In this document: positions 1 through 9,884 of the stretch, piece after piece
How the letters are laid out: each line of letters begins with the position of its first letter
How positions within the stretch are numbered: position 1 is the stretch's first letter
NCBI RefSeq assembly: GCF_947492715.1
Contig: NZ_CANLNS010000001.1
Location: 806,001 to 870,000 of the forward strand
Direction: 5' to 3'
DNA: 64,000 bases
Source: an uncultured Psychroserpens sp.
GTDB lineage: Bacteria; Bacteroidota; Bacteroidia; Flavobacteriales; Flavobacteriaceae
Made by a program: the position numbers and the translations under genes
The notes under the pieces: model-generated
Told to the model about the DNA's origin: nothing
The model's input: only the letters and a program-made list of their open reading frames with translations
The model's database searches: none

Positions 1-1
1 G

Positions 2-421
2 TTTTTATCTGGAGATGAATATAGAACGGCTGCTGCTGAAGTAGGTATTGGTAATTACTCTTTTGGGTTTAACTTATATACATCTGAACCTCCTTCGAAC
101 GAGTATAATGGAGAATATACTATAGATGGAAAAGACGACACAAGAGATAAAACTTACGAATCTCCTATTTGGGGAAAAAATAAACATTATACTTACTCTA
201 GTGGAAGCAGAATTTTTGCAGGCATGTATTTCGGATATAGAGATAAAGACAAGACATATAGATTAGGTTTTAATGGTGCATTTGTACAAGATTTGTTTCA
301 AAATGGTATTCATAGACATGTAATTACTGGACCATATTTTAATACTAATTATGGTTCACCAGACAATTTGTTTTTCCAATTTTATAGAAATAGAAACCCA
401 TGGTCACTTTATTCAAAATAA
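2..421 (+). CDS. C-terminal part of a polymorphic toxin, type-23-like toxin tip (5' end outside window)
   Basis: The frame is open from base 2 to the stop at 421, so this is the end of a longer protein. The visible 139 residues contain a GDEYRTA...GIGNYSFGFNLYT stretch, then an RIFAGMYFGYR block and an RHVITGPYF block. From memory this pattern resembles the polymorphic toxin type 23 domain found at the C-termini of Bacteroidetes RHS-type proteins; the target of that domain is unknown to me. The RHS or other carrier part would lie upstream of the window. The next gene overlaps the 3' end by 22 bases and encodes a lipoprotein, which fits a toxin-immunity layout. A domain search is needed to confirm the family. 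Confidence 0.6.
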   Translation, partial: FLSGDEYRTAAAEVGIGNYSFGFNLYTSEPPSNEYNGEYTIDGKDDTRDKTYESPIWGKNKHYTYSSGSRIFAGMYFGYRDKDKTYRLGFNGAFVQDLFQNGIHRHVITGPYFNTNYGSPDNLFFQFYRNRNPWSLYSK

Positions 422-1050
422 GAAAGTCCACACATTCACTTTTTCTATTAGGTGCACTAGTACTTATGCTTATGCTTATAAGTTGTGGTGCAAGTTCGGT
501 TAACTTAGAAGGCTATACCGCATTTGAAAAACCTGTTTATAATGATGAAAATTCACATCAATTAAATACCAATGGAGTTTACATAGAATTTACACCATTG
601 CATAGTAAATTTAAAGAAACGAGAACAGGTTTCTATTTTGATAAGAATGGAAGAAAATGCACTTTTCAAGTTGATAGCCTCTTTTGGAGTGCGCCTAATA
701 CATATTTAGAGAAAACTGCCAAAAATGACTATTTTAAAAATGGATATTTTGATAATTATTATGTGCATAATGATACTTTAACGGTTCAAAGTTTTGGAAC
801 GAATAAAAATGCATATCACAAAAAATGGACGGTTGAAGAAAATTATCAAATTTTAAACAAAGATACTTTAAGCGCATTGAACTATATCTCTTACGGAGGA
901 GGTGCATTAGATAAACCGAAAGAAGAAAAAGCAAAAAAGACAAGGCTCTTTAAGTTTTATAAAACGGATAACGTACCAAATTGTAATAATGCATGGTTTA
1001 TAAATGAAACATGGTACACGGAAAAATTACATAAAACACGAAAACATTAG
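400..1050 (+). CDS. putative lipoprotein, candidate immunity protein for the upstream toxin
   Basis: This 216-residue protein begins with a basic and hydrophobic segment followed by a lipobox, L-I-S-C with Cys29, so it should be exported and lipidated. No domain was recognised in the mature part, which is rich in Lys, Asn and aromatic residues. The ATG lies inside the last codons of the upstream toxin frame (22-base overlap), so the two are probably translationally coupled. Position immediately after a toxin tip is the main reason to propose immunity. Later in-frame ATGs at 466, 472 and similar positions would remove the charged n-region, so the first ATG is preferred. Transcription probably ends at the hairpin near 1139. 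Confidence 0.6.
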   Translation: MVTLFKIRKSTHSLFLLGALVLMLMLISCGASSVNLEGYTAFEKPVYNDENSHQLNTNGVYIEFTPLHSKFKETRTGFYFDKNGRKCTFQVDSLFWSAPNTYLEKTAKNDYFKNGYFDNYYVHNDTLTVQSFGTNKNAYHKKWTVEENYQILNKDTLSALNYISYGGGALDKPKEEKAKKTRLFKFYKTDNVPNCNNAWFINETWYTEKLHKTRKH

Positions 1051-1138
1051 ACGGTTATATTATGAGTTAGTTGATCGTTTACTTTTTAAGTTTATTTAAA
1101 CTTTAATTTCTAACTATCCTGTTATATCACACGTCGAT

Positions 1139-1181
1139 GTAATAAAAAAAGGGAAACTTTAAGTTTTCCTTTTTTTATTAC
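1139..1181. terminator. bidirectional hairpin terminator
   Basis: Two 20-base arms (1139-1158 and 1162-1181) form an inverted repeat with one mismatch around a 3-base loop. Each arm has an A or T run of seven, so the hairpin can act in both directions. It lies about 90 bases after the lipoprotein gene. Confidence 0.7.
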
Positions 1182-1193
1182 TCATTTATAGTT

Positions 1194-1317
1194 TTAAAAC
1201 ATCAATAACTCATTACAAATGATTTCAGTAGTGTAATACTTTTTACCCTCTTTATCATCCCAAGAGCGGTTGGAGAATTTCCCTTCAATAGCAATCCTTT
1301 TTCCTTTAGCAACATAA
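1194..1317 (-). pseudogene. truncated 3' fragment of ssb (single-stranded DNA-binding protein)
   Basis: On the - strand this matches the last ~40 codons of the intact ssb at 16356-16682, including the region encoding NRSWDDKEGKKHYTTE and the ending NELLMF. Similarity stops abruptly near 1317 and no start region exists, so it cannot encode the OB fold. It differs from the intact gene at several positions and is older than the copy at 10450. Confidence 0.8.
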
Positions 1318-1584
1318 GATTTAAAAAAAATGGGTAACAAAACCATATACGCGGAACATTAGTATGAATTGAAGTGAATAATAAAAACGCAATTTAGAAA
1401 GAACAACACTAAATAATCCTTTATAGAGTATATGGTGATGCTTAGAGTGATTTTTGCGTAAACATCTTTAAATCAATACTTAATACTAATTTTTTTTAGA
1501 AGAAGTATTGTTAATGTCGTTTTTTATATTTATTTTCAAAGAAAATTCGTACAAATTTTCAATTAATTTTTAAGCCATCAACAT
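1318..1584. other. intergenic, no gene recognised
   Basis: This AT-rich stretch lies between the ssb fragment and the next secreted-protein gene. I see a pair of 9-base inverted arms at 1342-1350 and 1428-1436 (ACCATATAC and its complement) but no coding sequence or clear promoter. Confidence 0.4.
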
Positions 1585-3399
1585 ATGAATTTAAGACTAC
1601 TTATTATTATTCTAGCTTTCGTATTGAGTTCTTCTTTAACTAAAGCGCAAAACTTATTAGACACTTCAACTTGGACTATTGGCAGCGGTTCTGTTTCTGG
1701 ATTCGCTCAAAACGGAGCTACAAGTGAAAATAGCCGAGAATTAGGGACAGATCCTTTCGGCGATTCGTCCATTTTATGGAAAGGTGGAAACGATGCTGCC
1801 AATAATGCAGATGGTGGTTGGAACTCTAACTATCATAATATCAATAATGAAGAAACCTATCGCTTTGTTGTTTGGTTGAAAAAAACAAATTCTAACGATG
1901 GGCATAGCTATTTTGGTTGTCAGCAGTGGCAAAGCGGTACCGACACAAACTTTTATGATTATACCATTTTAAAATTAAATGGAGATATTGGAACAAATCC
2001 ATATTTCTGGGTTGGAGACTTACCGCAACTCAACAAATGGTATATGTTAGTTGGATATATTCATGGTAAAAACTACAATTCAGACCTAAGTTATGGAGGA
2101 ATTTATGACCCTGTTACTGGAACTAAAGTTGTCAATATTACAGATTTTAAGTTTGCTCCAACAACCACAAAATTGAAACATAGAGCTTATTTGTATTATG
2201 ACACTAATACATCCGATAGACAGTTTTTTTATGCGCCTAGAGCAGAAATGGTTGATGGTAATGAGCCTCCCCTTGCAGATCTATTAGGACTAAATGAAAT
2301 TGACACTAATCTTTTAGATGACTCAAGTTGGACAATTGGGTGTGGATCTGTTTCAGGGTTTACTCAATACGGGGTAACTTCAGAAAACTGTAGAGAATTA
2401 GGTGAAAATCATATTGGAAAAGACGTCGTTTTATGGAAGGCCATACCTAATAGTGATGGAGCTCAAAGTGGCGGTTTTGGATCATCATATATAAATATTA
2501 ATCATACAAAGGATTATCGTTTATCTGTTTGGATGAAAAAAACAAATTCTAATGATGGGCTTTCATATTTTAAATTAACCAGTCTTACAGGCAGTTCTCA
2601 TCATACCCTTAAGTTAAATGGTACTGTCCAAACCTGGCCTTCTTTTTGGAATGGTGACTTACCTCAACTTAATAGATGGTATTTACTAGTTGGTTATATT
2701 CATAATAGCAGTTATGCTTCATCTGTTAGTCATGGGAAAATTTATGATGGAGTTACTGGTGAAGTTGTCCAATCAATTACCGATTATAAATTCAAATCTA
2801 CAGCTACCAATTTACAGCATAGAGCATTTATATATGGAGATACTAATATCAACGACAGACAATATATGTATGCGCCTCGAATGGAAGAGGTAAATGGTTC
2901 AGAATGGACTTTAGAAGAATTACTAAGTATTAATCCAGATTCAAAGTTAATATTCAGTTATGATCTTGCAGGAAACCAAAAACAACGCTTCTACTGTGAA
3001 GAAGAGGGCTTCTGCTCGCCAGTAGCTCCTGAAAGTAGAATGATCAACGAAGAAGGCGTAAAAATGGAAGAAGAAGGTGTTGTTGTGGCAGAACAAACAG
3101 ATGTGCCTTTACCTTGTGAAGAAACAAAAGAAGATACAGATTTAACAGATGTAAAGCATACCATTTATCCTAACCCAACTGATGGGAAAATTGCCATTAA
3201 ACTCTCAGGTAAGGATTACAATTTAACAAACTCTATTAATATTTATACGTCTAGTGGTGCTCTCGTTAGAAGAATCAATATTAATAATCCTACTAATCAA
3301 ATAGAGCTAAACATTAGTGACATGCCATCTGGAACCTATCATATCCATATGCATTTTACTAATGGGACAGTAAAAACAGAACAAATCATCAAAAACTAA
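1585..3399 (+). CDS. secreted protein with duplicated beta-rich domain and T9SS type A sorting domain
   Basis: The 604-residue product starts with a Sec signal peptide ending near KAQ. Two tandem copies of a ~210-residue module follow (about 23-235 and 242-455), each with the blocks SGFxQxGxTSEN, WLKKTNSNDG / WMKKTNSNDG, and FYAPR / MYAPR near the end; they look like jelly-roll or LamG-type binding modules. Next comes a short YDLAGNQKQR segment resembling an RHS/YD repeat, a Glu-rich linker with paired Cys, and a T9SS sorting domain from about 520 (YPNPTDGK, ending in EQIIKN). It should be exported by T9SS and surface-anchored or released. It sits 12 bases upstream of the giant RHS gene, so the two are probably co-transcribed. 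The ligand is unknown. Confidence 0.75.
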   Translation: MNLRLLIIILAFVLSSSLTKAQNLLDTSTWTIGSGSVSGFAQNGATSENSRELGTDPFGDSSILWKGGNDAANNADGGWNSNYHNINNEETYRFVVWLKKTNSNDGHSYFGCQQWQSGTDTNFYDYTILKLNGDIGTNPYFWVGDLPQLNKWYMLVGYIHGKNYNSDLSYGGIYDPVTGTKVVNITDFKFAPTTTKLKHRAYLYYDTNTSDRQFFYAPRAEMVDGNEPPLADLLGLNEIDTNLLDDSSWTIGCGSVSGFTQYGVTSENCRELGENHIGKDVVLWKAIPNSDGAQSGGFGSSYININHTKDYRLSVWMKKTNSNDGLSYFKLTSLTGSSHHTLKLNGTVQTWPSFWNGDLPQLNRWYLLVGYIHNSSYASSVSHGKIYDGVTGEVVQSITDYKFKSTATNLQHRAFIYGDTNINDRQYMYAPRMEEVNGSEWTLEELLSINPDSKLIFSYDLAGNQKQRFYCEEEGFCSPVAPESRMINEEGVKMEEEGVVVAEQTDVPLPCEETKEDTDLTDVKHTIYPNPTDGKIAIKLSGKDYNLTNSINIYTSSGALVRRININNPTNQIELNISDMPSGTYHIHMHFTNGTVKTEQIIKN

Positions 3400-3411
3400 A
3401 CAACTCAAAAA

Positions 3412-6400
3412 ATGAAATTAAAAAATTACTTTATAGGCTTCATATTATTTTTTATAGGATTTGTTGGTTTTGCACAAACTCCTAATTCTATCCTCGAAGA
3501 CCCTTCTAACACGATAAAGTTAGATTATAAGAAAATAAATACAAGTAAAAACCAAAAAGCATCTAATGCTAATCAACCAAACGGAGCGGCTAAACAACCA
3601 TGTATAATCGATCCAAGCACTGGAGATTGTATAGAAACAGACCCTTGCGCAGATTGTGATGGTTTATGTAATCAAATAACAGGAGAATGTTTTGAAATTA
3701 TTGACCCACCTCCAGGAGGCACTACATCATCTGGATATGCAGGAACGACGGCTGATAAGTTTTCAGTGTCACTGACTGGAGCTGCTACTTATAGCGTGCC
3801 TATTAATTTGCCACCTGGAATAAAAGATATAGCCCCCAATATTGGAATTTCTTTTAGTAGCCAAGCAACTAATGGTCTTGCAGGATGGGGATGGAATGTT
3901 TCTGGTTTGTCTACAATAACTAGAATCCCTGCCAGCAATCATCACGACGGATTAATTGATGCCGTGGATTTTGATAGTAGTGACAGATTTGCAATAGACG
4001 GACAACGACTTCTTTTAAAATCTGGAAGCTACGGTTCAAGCGGTTCAGAATATCAAACCGAAAACTATTCGAACATTAAAATTAAAGCATACGGAACATC
4101 ACCTTATGGATCTTCTTATGGACCTTCCTATTTTATAGTGTTTTATCCTGATGGTACACGTGCATGGTATGGTAATGGAGGTTCTTCTCGTGGACGATTA
4201 GAATGGGCATTATACAAACGACAAGACCCTCAAGGCAATTATATAGAATACAACTACTCTCAAAGTAATAACTTACTTCGTATTAATAGAATTAAATACG
4301 GTTCAAGAACAGGTACAACACCACCTAATGATATCTATTTTTATTATAAAACAAGAACACGTCCTGAACTTTCTTACATCAAAGGTCTCACCTTTAAACG
4401 CACTAATATTTTAGATCGTATTGAAGTAAAAAGTGGCAATCAATTATATAGAAAGTATCAATTATCACATAATACTACTTCTCTTGGCTATCAAAGAGTG
4501 TCGTCAATTCGCGAATATAACAGTGCTAATCAATCATTTCCACCAATTACTTTTTCTTACGATTATTCTTATAGTGGAGTTCAAAGGGATGGTAACACCT
4601 TAGATATTTATCCAGGTATTAATTATAATACCGATGCATTAGCCGTTGGTGAATTTAACGGAGACGGAAAGATGGATTTTATCACCTATAACAAGAACAC
4701 TAGAGATGAACTAAATGTTTTTATGGATATTTTTGATAACTATGGCACTGGAATCTCTATTGGGTATTCTGTAAATGTTGAAAAATTCGATCAAGTTTTT
4801 GCCAGTACAATTCTATCTTGGAATGGTAAAATCCTATCTCAACAAGGGGTGACAAATGTTAGAGAAACAGTAAATAGTTCTAACTCAACAGCACGTTTTC
4901 GAACGTTTGCAATGGCAGCTTATGGGCCAGTACTTCAATATGATAAATTTGTTAATTTCCCAATTGGACCTGTTGGCGATTTTGATTGTGACCCTCCGTC
5001 AAATAATGATTATAGAAAAATTCCGAAATCTTATATCAGTGGAGACTTTAATGGCGATGGATTAACAGATGTATTAGCTATTCCTAAAAAGTATTATAAG
5101 AAAGTATGTGAATGGGAATATGATTATTGGGATGATTATGACGAGTGTGTTTGTGGTAATGAAACCGTTTCTCAAGGAAATTCTGAAGTTTATTTTGTCG
5201 ATTTAAAACGTACAGCCAGTACAACTGCTGTTAATATAGGTTCGTTAGCGCATCGTATTCAAGATAGTACAGATAAGCTATTTGGTGTAGACTTCGATGG
5301 AGATGGTAAAACAGATTTAATGCATATTCGCGACGGTATAGTTAGGGTTTATTCAATGAACGCTTCAAATCAATTGGTTCAAATTGCTTATTTATCTAAT
5401 AGTTATATAGATGAAGATAAACCAATATTACTTGCAGATTATAATGGAGATGGCAAAACCGACTTCGCTCAACCATCTGCTAATAATAGCTCAACTTGGC
5501 GTTTTTATTTATCTAGAGGCAACAATATTTATTATTACTCGAAAAATATTGGAGTGACTTACACTGAAAACTACGTACATGATGGCAATCGTTATGTTAA
5601 TGGGGTTTATATGAGTAATCCTCTATATGAGTATCATTATATAGCACAAGATTATAATGGAGATGGTAAAGCTGATATTTTGAAGCATGAAGTCGTCTCC
5701 CCATATTCATCTTACATGGTAGTGAGTGATAGGTTAATGCTATACGCTAACAAGCATAATAGTAATGAGAGTACACCTTCTTTTCAGCTAACAACAAACT
5801 CTTTGGCAACAAACAATGGCGTTACAAAATTTGGGATTCCTTTGTTTTTAGAAGCGAAGTCTACCAATAGTAACTTAGAGTATGCTTATATAGATGGCAA
5901 TAATGTCCATACGTATGTCTTTAATCGTGACAGTAAAAAGGATACTTCACTTAATAAAATCACAAATAATGGTCTTGTTACTGATATTTTATATGAACGT
6001 ATAGGTGAAGATGATGGGTTACCTTATACTCCTACTGCATATTCTCCAGATTATGATGAAGATTACCCTTATGTCAATATTAACATAGCACCTCCTCTTA
6101 AAATCGTAAAAGAAGCTAAACAAACAGGTTCTGGGCATGTGCAAACTAAATTATTCCAATATACAGGTGCCGTTTCTCATGCTGATGGTTTAGGATTTTT
6201 AGGGTTCAAAGAAGTAAAAAGAACCAATTGGTTTGGATCTGGTGTTGCTCAACTTTGGGATGTATCTATACGAGATATGCAAATGAGAGGCGCGGTAACA
6301 CAACAATGGGTCTCCTCGTCACCATCGAGTTACCCATCCTCAAATTTTGCAAATAGAACGACTTATACGTACTCGACACAATTACTTTCTAATAATGTTT

Positions 6401-9400
6401 TTGTTAATGTGCCAACTGAAATACTTAAAGAAGATGGGTTGCAAAATATAAGTTCTACAGATACTTATTCTTATGATACTTATAAAAATCCATTATCTAT
6501 TAATACATCATTTACTGGTGGTTCTACAACAGTAAGTTATTTGTACACTAATAATGTATCTGCAACAAACCAATATTATCATGTTGGTCGCCCTACTAAA
6601 CGAATTGAAAGTAGTACAATTAATGGCAACACTTTTAGTACAGAAGTCCAATTTACGTATAATAATAATCTAGTTACTCAAACTAAAAAGAAAGGAAATG
6701 GTACGCCTTGGCTTACAGTAGACTTTCAATATGATGCTTTTGGGAACAATACAAGAAAAACCTTAAGCGGCACTGGAATAACAAATAGGGTTGAAGAATT
6801 TGAATATGACTCTGGCGGTCGTTTCATGACTAAAAGTACTGATGTTCTTGGTCTAGAAACAACATACATATATAACGCAACGATTGGAGTTCTTACGTCT
6901 TCTACCTCGCCTTACGGGCAAACTACTTCATATGAGTATGATGCCTGGCAACGCCCATTAAAACAAACCAATTATCTAGGTAAAGAAACTAAATATGCCT
7001 ATAATACCGAAACTGTTTCAGGTTTGGGTTCGTGTTTAACAAAAAGCACCGATTATCCCGATGGACAAGATGAAAAACTCTATTTCAACAAGTTTGGTTG
7101 GGTTGTGCAAAGTAAAAAATTAAGCATTAATGATAAATGGATTCAAAAGCGTTTTGAATTCGATGCTATGGGACGCCAAACGAGAGAAAGTGAACCTTAT
7201 TTTAGTACAGATAGTCCAACACAATGGAATCAAGTGTACTATGATCAATATGGGAGGCCTATTTCACACTCTTTATTTACTGGAAAAGTAATCAACACAA
7301 CCTATAATGGTCTTTCTGCTACTGTAGATGATGGGACAAAAACAGTAACTACCACTAAAGATGCATTAGGTAATGTAGCAACCCTCCAAGATCCAGGTGG
7401 AACTGTTACTTATCAGTATCATGGTAATGGAGAAATGAAGTCGGCCAATTATGGTAGTCATACTGTTTCAGTAACCATTGATGGTTGGGGACGTAAAGCG
7501 TCATTAACAGATTCTTCCGCTGGAACGTATACTTATCAATACAATATTTTAGGTGAAATTATTGAAGAAACGACACCAAAAGGCACATCAACTTATACAT
7601 ATGACACACTTGGACGACTGGATTCAAAGGTAGTCACTGGTGACGAAACAGACCTAACATTGAATTACCAATACGATGGCACGACAAAATTATTGGATGT
7701 TATTAATGGGTCAAATAATAGAAGTGACACCTACTCTAGCTACACTTATAATTATTATTATGATACTTACAAGCGTTTAAGTAGAATTCAGGAAACCACC
7801 GAAACCGGGAATTTTGAAAAGCGATTATCCTTTGATGATTTTGGAAGAATTGAAAGTGAAAATTTCATTTCCAATCATTTAGGTTCTGGAACCAACAGTG
7901 ACGTGAAAGTAAAGAATGTATATGATACTGCAGGTATTCGAACAGAAATAAGAGATTTTAGTTCCAATAATTTAATTTGGAAAATAAGTGAAGAAAATGC
8001 TAGAGGTCAAGCATTAGATATCGAATTAGGAAATGGTATTATTAAAACAAAACAGTATGACCAATATGGTTTTCTAACCCATATTTTAGATAAAGAAGAC
8101 GCTGGTACAGGTAGTGCTCAAGCTCTAAAAATGGATTATAATTTTGATGCTGAACGAGGTATTTTAAATAGTCGTAAAAATTATGGTTTTTCTAATTGGA
8201 ATGAAAGTTTTACACATGATAATTTAGACAGACTAACACAAGTTGATGCTCCTGTTTCAAATGTTAAAGCATATGATGGTAGAGGGCGTATTACTAACAA
8301 CTCATCTGTTGGAGGTTATAATTATGCTAGTAGTAACATGTACCAACTTGCCAATATTGATTTAAATAATCAAGGCGATTTGTATTATCAACAACATAAT
8401 TTACAACAGATTACTTATAATGCTTTTAAAAAACCTATTGAGGTTTCAGAAAATGAAAAAGGTCGCGTAAGTTTTGAATATGGTCCCTTAATGATGCGTA
8501 CTCATGCTTTTTATGGAGGACTTCAAGAAGATAAAACGCAACGTCAATACCATAAACAATATTCAAGTATCATTCCTGTTGAAATGGTGCATGACAACAT
8601 AAACGGAAGTACTAAGATCATTACATATATCAATGGAGATGCTTATACCTCACCTGCATCTTACATAAAGACCAGCGGTATGCCAGGTGGAACTGATATT
8701 GATGAATATGTGTATTTACATAGAGATTATTTGGGTAGCATTCTAGCTATTTCAGATGGTTCGGCTAATATTTTAGAAGAGCGTCAATTTGGAGCTTGGG
8801 GCAAGACAGATGCATTTAAGAAAGATAATGAGCTTGCAGAATTTAATCACGACTCCTTAATTGGTCGAGGGTTTACAGGTCATGAGCATTTCTTTGAGGT
8901 ATCATTACTACATATGAATGGAAGAATGTATGATGCGCAATTAGGTCGTTTTCTATCACCAGATAATTTCATACAAGACCCATTTAATACCCAAAGTTTT
9001 AACCGCTATGGCTACGTATGGAACAATCCGCTTTCATTTAATGATGCCACCGGAGAATTTTTCTGGGCTGTAGTTGCAATAGCAGCAGCAGTTTTTGCAG
9101 TTGGGAATACTGTTGCTCATGCTATTAGAGGAGATATTAGTAACTTTTGGGATGGTGTTGGTTACTTTTTCCAAGGTGCATTAGCAGGAGCTATTGTAGG
9201 TGCCGGAATTGCCGCGGCTTTAACAATTCCCGTCGTAGGAACTCTGGTCGCATGGTCTGGAATTGCATATGGAGCATTTACCGGAATAAGCATTTTAAGC
9301 GGAGCTGTACATGGTGCCTTTACTGGCGATTGGAGTAGGCTTGGCAATGCGGCCGAAATACTTGTTGGGAATTTTTACCTCGATGAGAATAAGTCATTTT

Positions 9401-9873
9401 TTGGAGGTGTATGGGAAGGCGTAAGCAGATATTCATGGCAGTTTTTACAAACATTTGTTGGAGGTTCATATTCTCAAATTAAAAATACTTTTGGAAAGGT
9501 TGATAGAGTAGACTTTTTTGGAGGTGCAACTTTCGTGACCAATGAAAATGATTCTGAGACAAATAATGGTAACGGTGTTTCAATAGGTAATTTCATAAAT
9601 ATAAACATCCCAGGAGAAATAGATCAAGACTTTGACAATTATATATTGCAAGATCCGTTATTTATGCATGAATATGGACATTATGTTCAAAGTCAAATAT
9701 TTGGACTGTCATATTTATTTGCTGTTGGAATACCTAGTGTTATAAGTGCAGCGGGTAATGGAAACCATGATGAAAGATGGTATGAAAGACAAGCTAATAG
9801 ATATGCGTCAAGATATTTTAGAAGGCATTTTAATGTTGACTGGAGTGATTTTGAAGATGATTTTCCACTTTAA
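3412..9873 (+). CDS. giant SpvB/FG-GAP/RHS polymorphic toxin with HEYGH metallopeptidase-like C-terminal tip
   Basis: This 2153-residue protein begins with a signal peptide (cleavage after GFAQ). A SpvB-like region spans about 107-400, with five FG-GAP/VCBS calcium-loop motifs of the form D-x-N/D-G-D-G embedded near residues 413, 543, 625, 674 and 745. RHS/YD repeats run from about 1000 to 1830, and the RHS-associated core (GRMYDAQLGRFLSPD ... NRYGYVWNNPL) ends near 1883. This order resembles a fused TcB-TcC cocoon. The ~270-residue tip has Gly/Ala-rich hydrophobic helices and then HEYGH at 2086-2090, with Glu2125 in WYERQAN as a likely third zinc ligand. The tip is therefore probably a zincin. 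The downstream lipoprotein gene starts 11 bases later and is the likely immunity gene. The substrate is unknown. Confidence 0.85.
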   Translation: MKLKNYFIGFILFFIGFVGFAQTPNSILEDPSNTIKLDYKKINTSKNQKASNANQPNGAAKQPCIIDPSTGDCIETDPCADCDGLCNQITGECFEIIDPPPGGTTSSGYAGTTADKFSVSLTGAATYSVPINLPPGIKDIAPNIGISFSSQATNGLAGWGWNVSGLSTITRIPASNHHDGLIDAVDFDSSDRFAIDGQRLLLKSGSYGSSGSEYQTENYSNIKIKAYGTSPYGSSYGPSYFIVFYPDGTRAWYGNGGSSRGRLEWALYKRQDPQGNYIEYNYSQSNNLLRINRIKYGSRTGTTPPNDIYFYYKTRTRPELSYIKGLTFKRTNILDRIEVKSGNQLYRKYQLSHNTTSLGYQRVSSIREYNSANQSFPPITFSYDYSYSGVQRDGNTLDIYPGINYNTDALAVGEFNGDGKMDFITYNKNTRDELNVFMDIFDNYGTGISIGYSVNVEKFDQVFASTILSWNGKILSQQGVTNVRETVNSSNSTARFRTFAMAAYGPVLQYDKFVNFPIGPVGDFDCDPPSNNDYRKIPKSYISGDFNGDGLTDVLAIPKKYYKKVCEWEYDYWDDYDECVCGNETVSQGNSEVYFVDLKRTASTTAVNIGSLAHRIQDSTDKLFGVDFDGDGKTDLMHIRDGIVRVYSMNASNQLVQIAYLSNSYIDEDKPILLADYNGDGKTDFAQPSANNSSTWRFYLSRGNNIYYYSKNIGVTYTENYVHDGNRYVNGVYMSNPLYEYHYIAQDYNGDGKADILKHEVVSPYSSYMVVSDRLMLYANKHNSNESTPSFQLTTNSLATNNGVTKFGIPLFLEAKSTNSNLEYAYIDGNNVHTYVFNRDSKKDTSLNKITNNGLVTDILYERIGEDDGLPYTPTAYSPDYDEDYPYVNINIAPPLKIVKEAKQTGSGHVQTKLFQYTGAVSHADGLGFLGFKEVKRTNWFGSGVAQLWDVSIRDMQMRGAVTQQWVSSSPSSYPSSNFANRTTYTYSTQLLSNNVFVNVPTEILKEDGLQNISSTDTYSYDTYKNPLSINTSFTGGSTTVSYLYTNNVSATNQYYHVGRPTKRIESSTINGNTFSTEVQFTYNNNLVTQTKKKGNGTPWLTVDFQYDAFGNNTRKTLSGTGITNRVEEFEYDSGGRFMTKSTDVLGLETTYIYNATIGVLTSSTSPYGQTTSYEYDAWQRPLKQTNYLGKETKYAYNTETVSGLGSCLTKSTDYPDGQDEKLYFNKFGWVVQSKKLSINDKWIQKRFEFDAMGRQTRESEPYFSTDSPTQWNQVYYDQYGRPISHSLFTGKVINTTYNGLSATVDDGTKTVTTTKDALGNVATLQDPGGTVTYQYHGNGEMKSANYGSHTVSVTIDGWGRKASLTDSSAGTYTYQYNILGEIIEETTPKGTSTYTYDTLGRLDSKVVTGDETDLTLNYQYDGTTKLLDVINGSNNRSDTYSSYTYNYYYDTYKRLSRIQETTETGNFEKRLSFDDFGRIESENFISNHLGSGTNSDVKVKNVYDTAGIRTEIRDFSSNNLIWKISEENARGQALDIELGNGIIKTKQYDQYGFLTHILDKEDAGTGSAQALKMDYNFDAERGILNSRKNYGFSNWNESFTHDNLDRLTQVDAPVSNVKAYDGRGRITNNSSVGGYNYASSNMYQLANIDLNNQGDLYYQQHNLQQITYNAFKKPIEVSENEKGRVSFEYGPLMMRTHAFYGGLQEDKTQRQYHKQYSSIIPVEMVHDNINGSTKIITYINGDAYTSPASYIKTSGMPGGTDIDEYVYLHRDYLGSILAISDGSANILEERQFGAWGKTDAFKKDNELAEFNHDSLIGRGFTGHEHFFEVSLLHMNGRMYDAQLGRFLSPDNFIQDPFNTQSFNRYGYVWNNPLSFNDATGEFFWAVVAIAAAVFAVGNTVAHAIRGDISNFWDGVGYFFQGALAGAIVGAGIAAALTIPVVGTLVAWSGIAYGAFTGISILSGAVHGAFTGDWSRLGNAAEILVGNFYLDENKSFFGGVWEGVSRYSWQFLQTFVGGSYSQIKNTFGKVDRVDFFGGATFVTNENDSETNNGNGVSIGNFININIPGEIDQDFDNYILQDPLFMHEYGHYVQSQIFGLSYLFAVGIPSVISAAGNGNHDERWYERQANRYASRYFRRHFNVDWSDFEDDFPL

Positions 9874-9884
9874 AATATAATAAT

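Larger units (their letters stand above)
1116..1317. repeat. long repeat copy A: hairpin plus ssb 3' fragment (second copy at 10374-10620)
   Basis: This block matches 10374-10620 over a short leader, a long A/T-rich hairpin, and the reversed 3' end of ssb. It follows a toxin/lipoprotein pair in both places. Copy A is the more diverged one. It ends where ssb similarity breaks off around 1317. Confidence 0.75.

Noticed and set aside
1116-1317. ssb fragments as functional small genes
   Set aside because: Both fragments lack start codons and the N-terminal half of the OB fold.
1342-1436. Nine-base inverted arms as ends of a small mobile element
   Set aside because: The arms are short, no other copy was found in the window, and there is no target duplication.
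9147-9347. Short frames in both directions inside the hydrophobic region of the giant RHS gene
   Set aside because: They arise from the Gly/Ala-rich helical codons of the RHS frame, which is continuous and conserved through this region.
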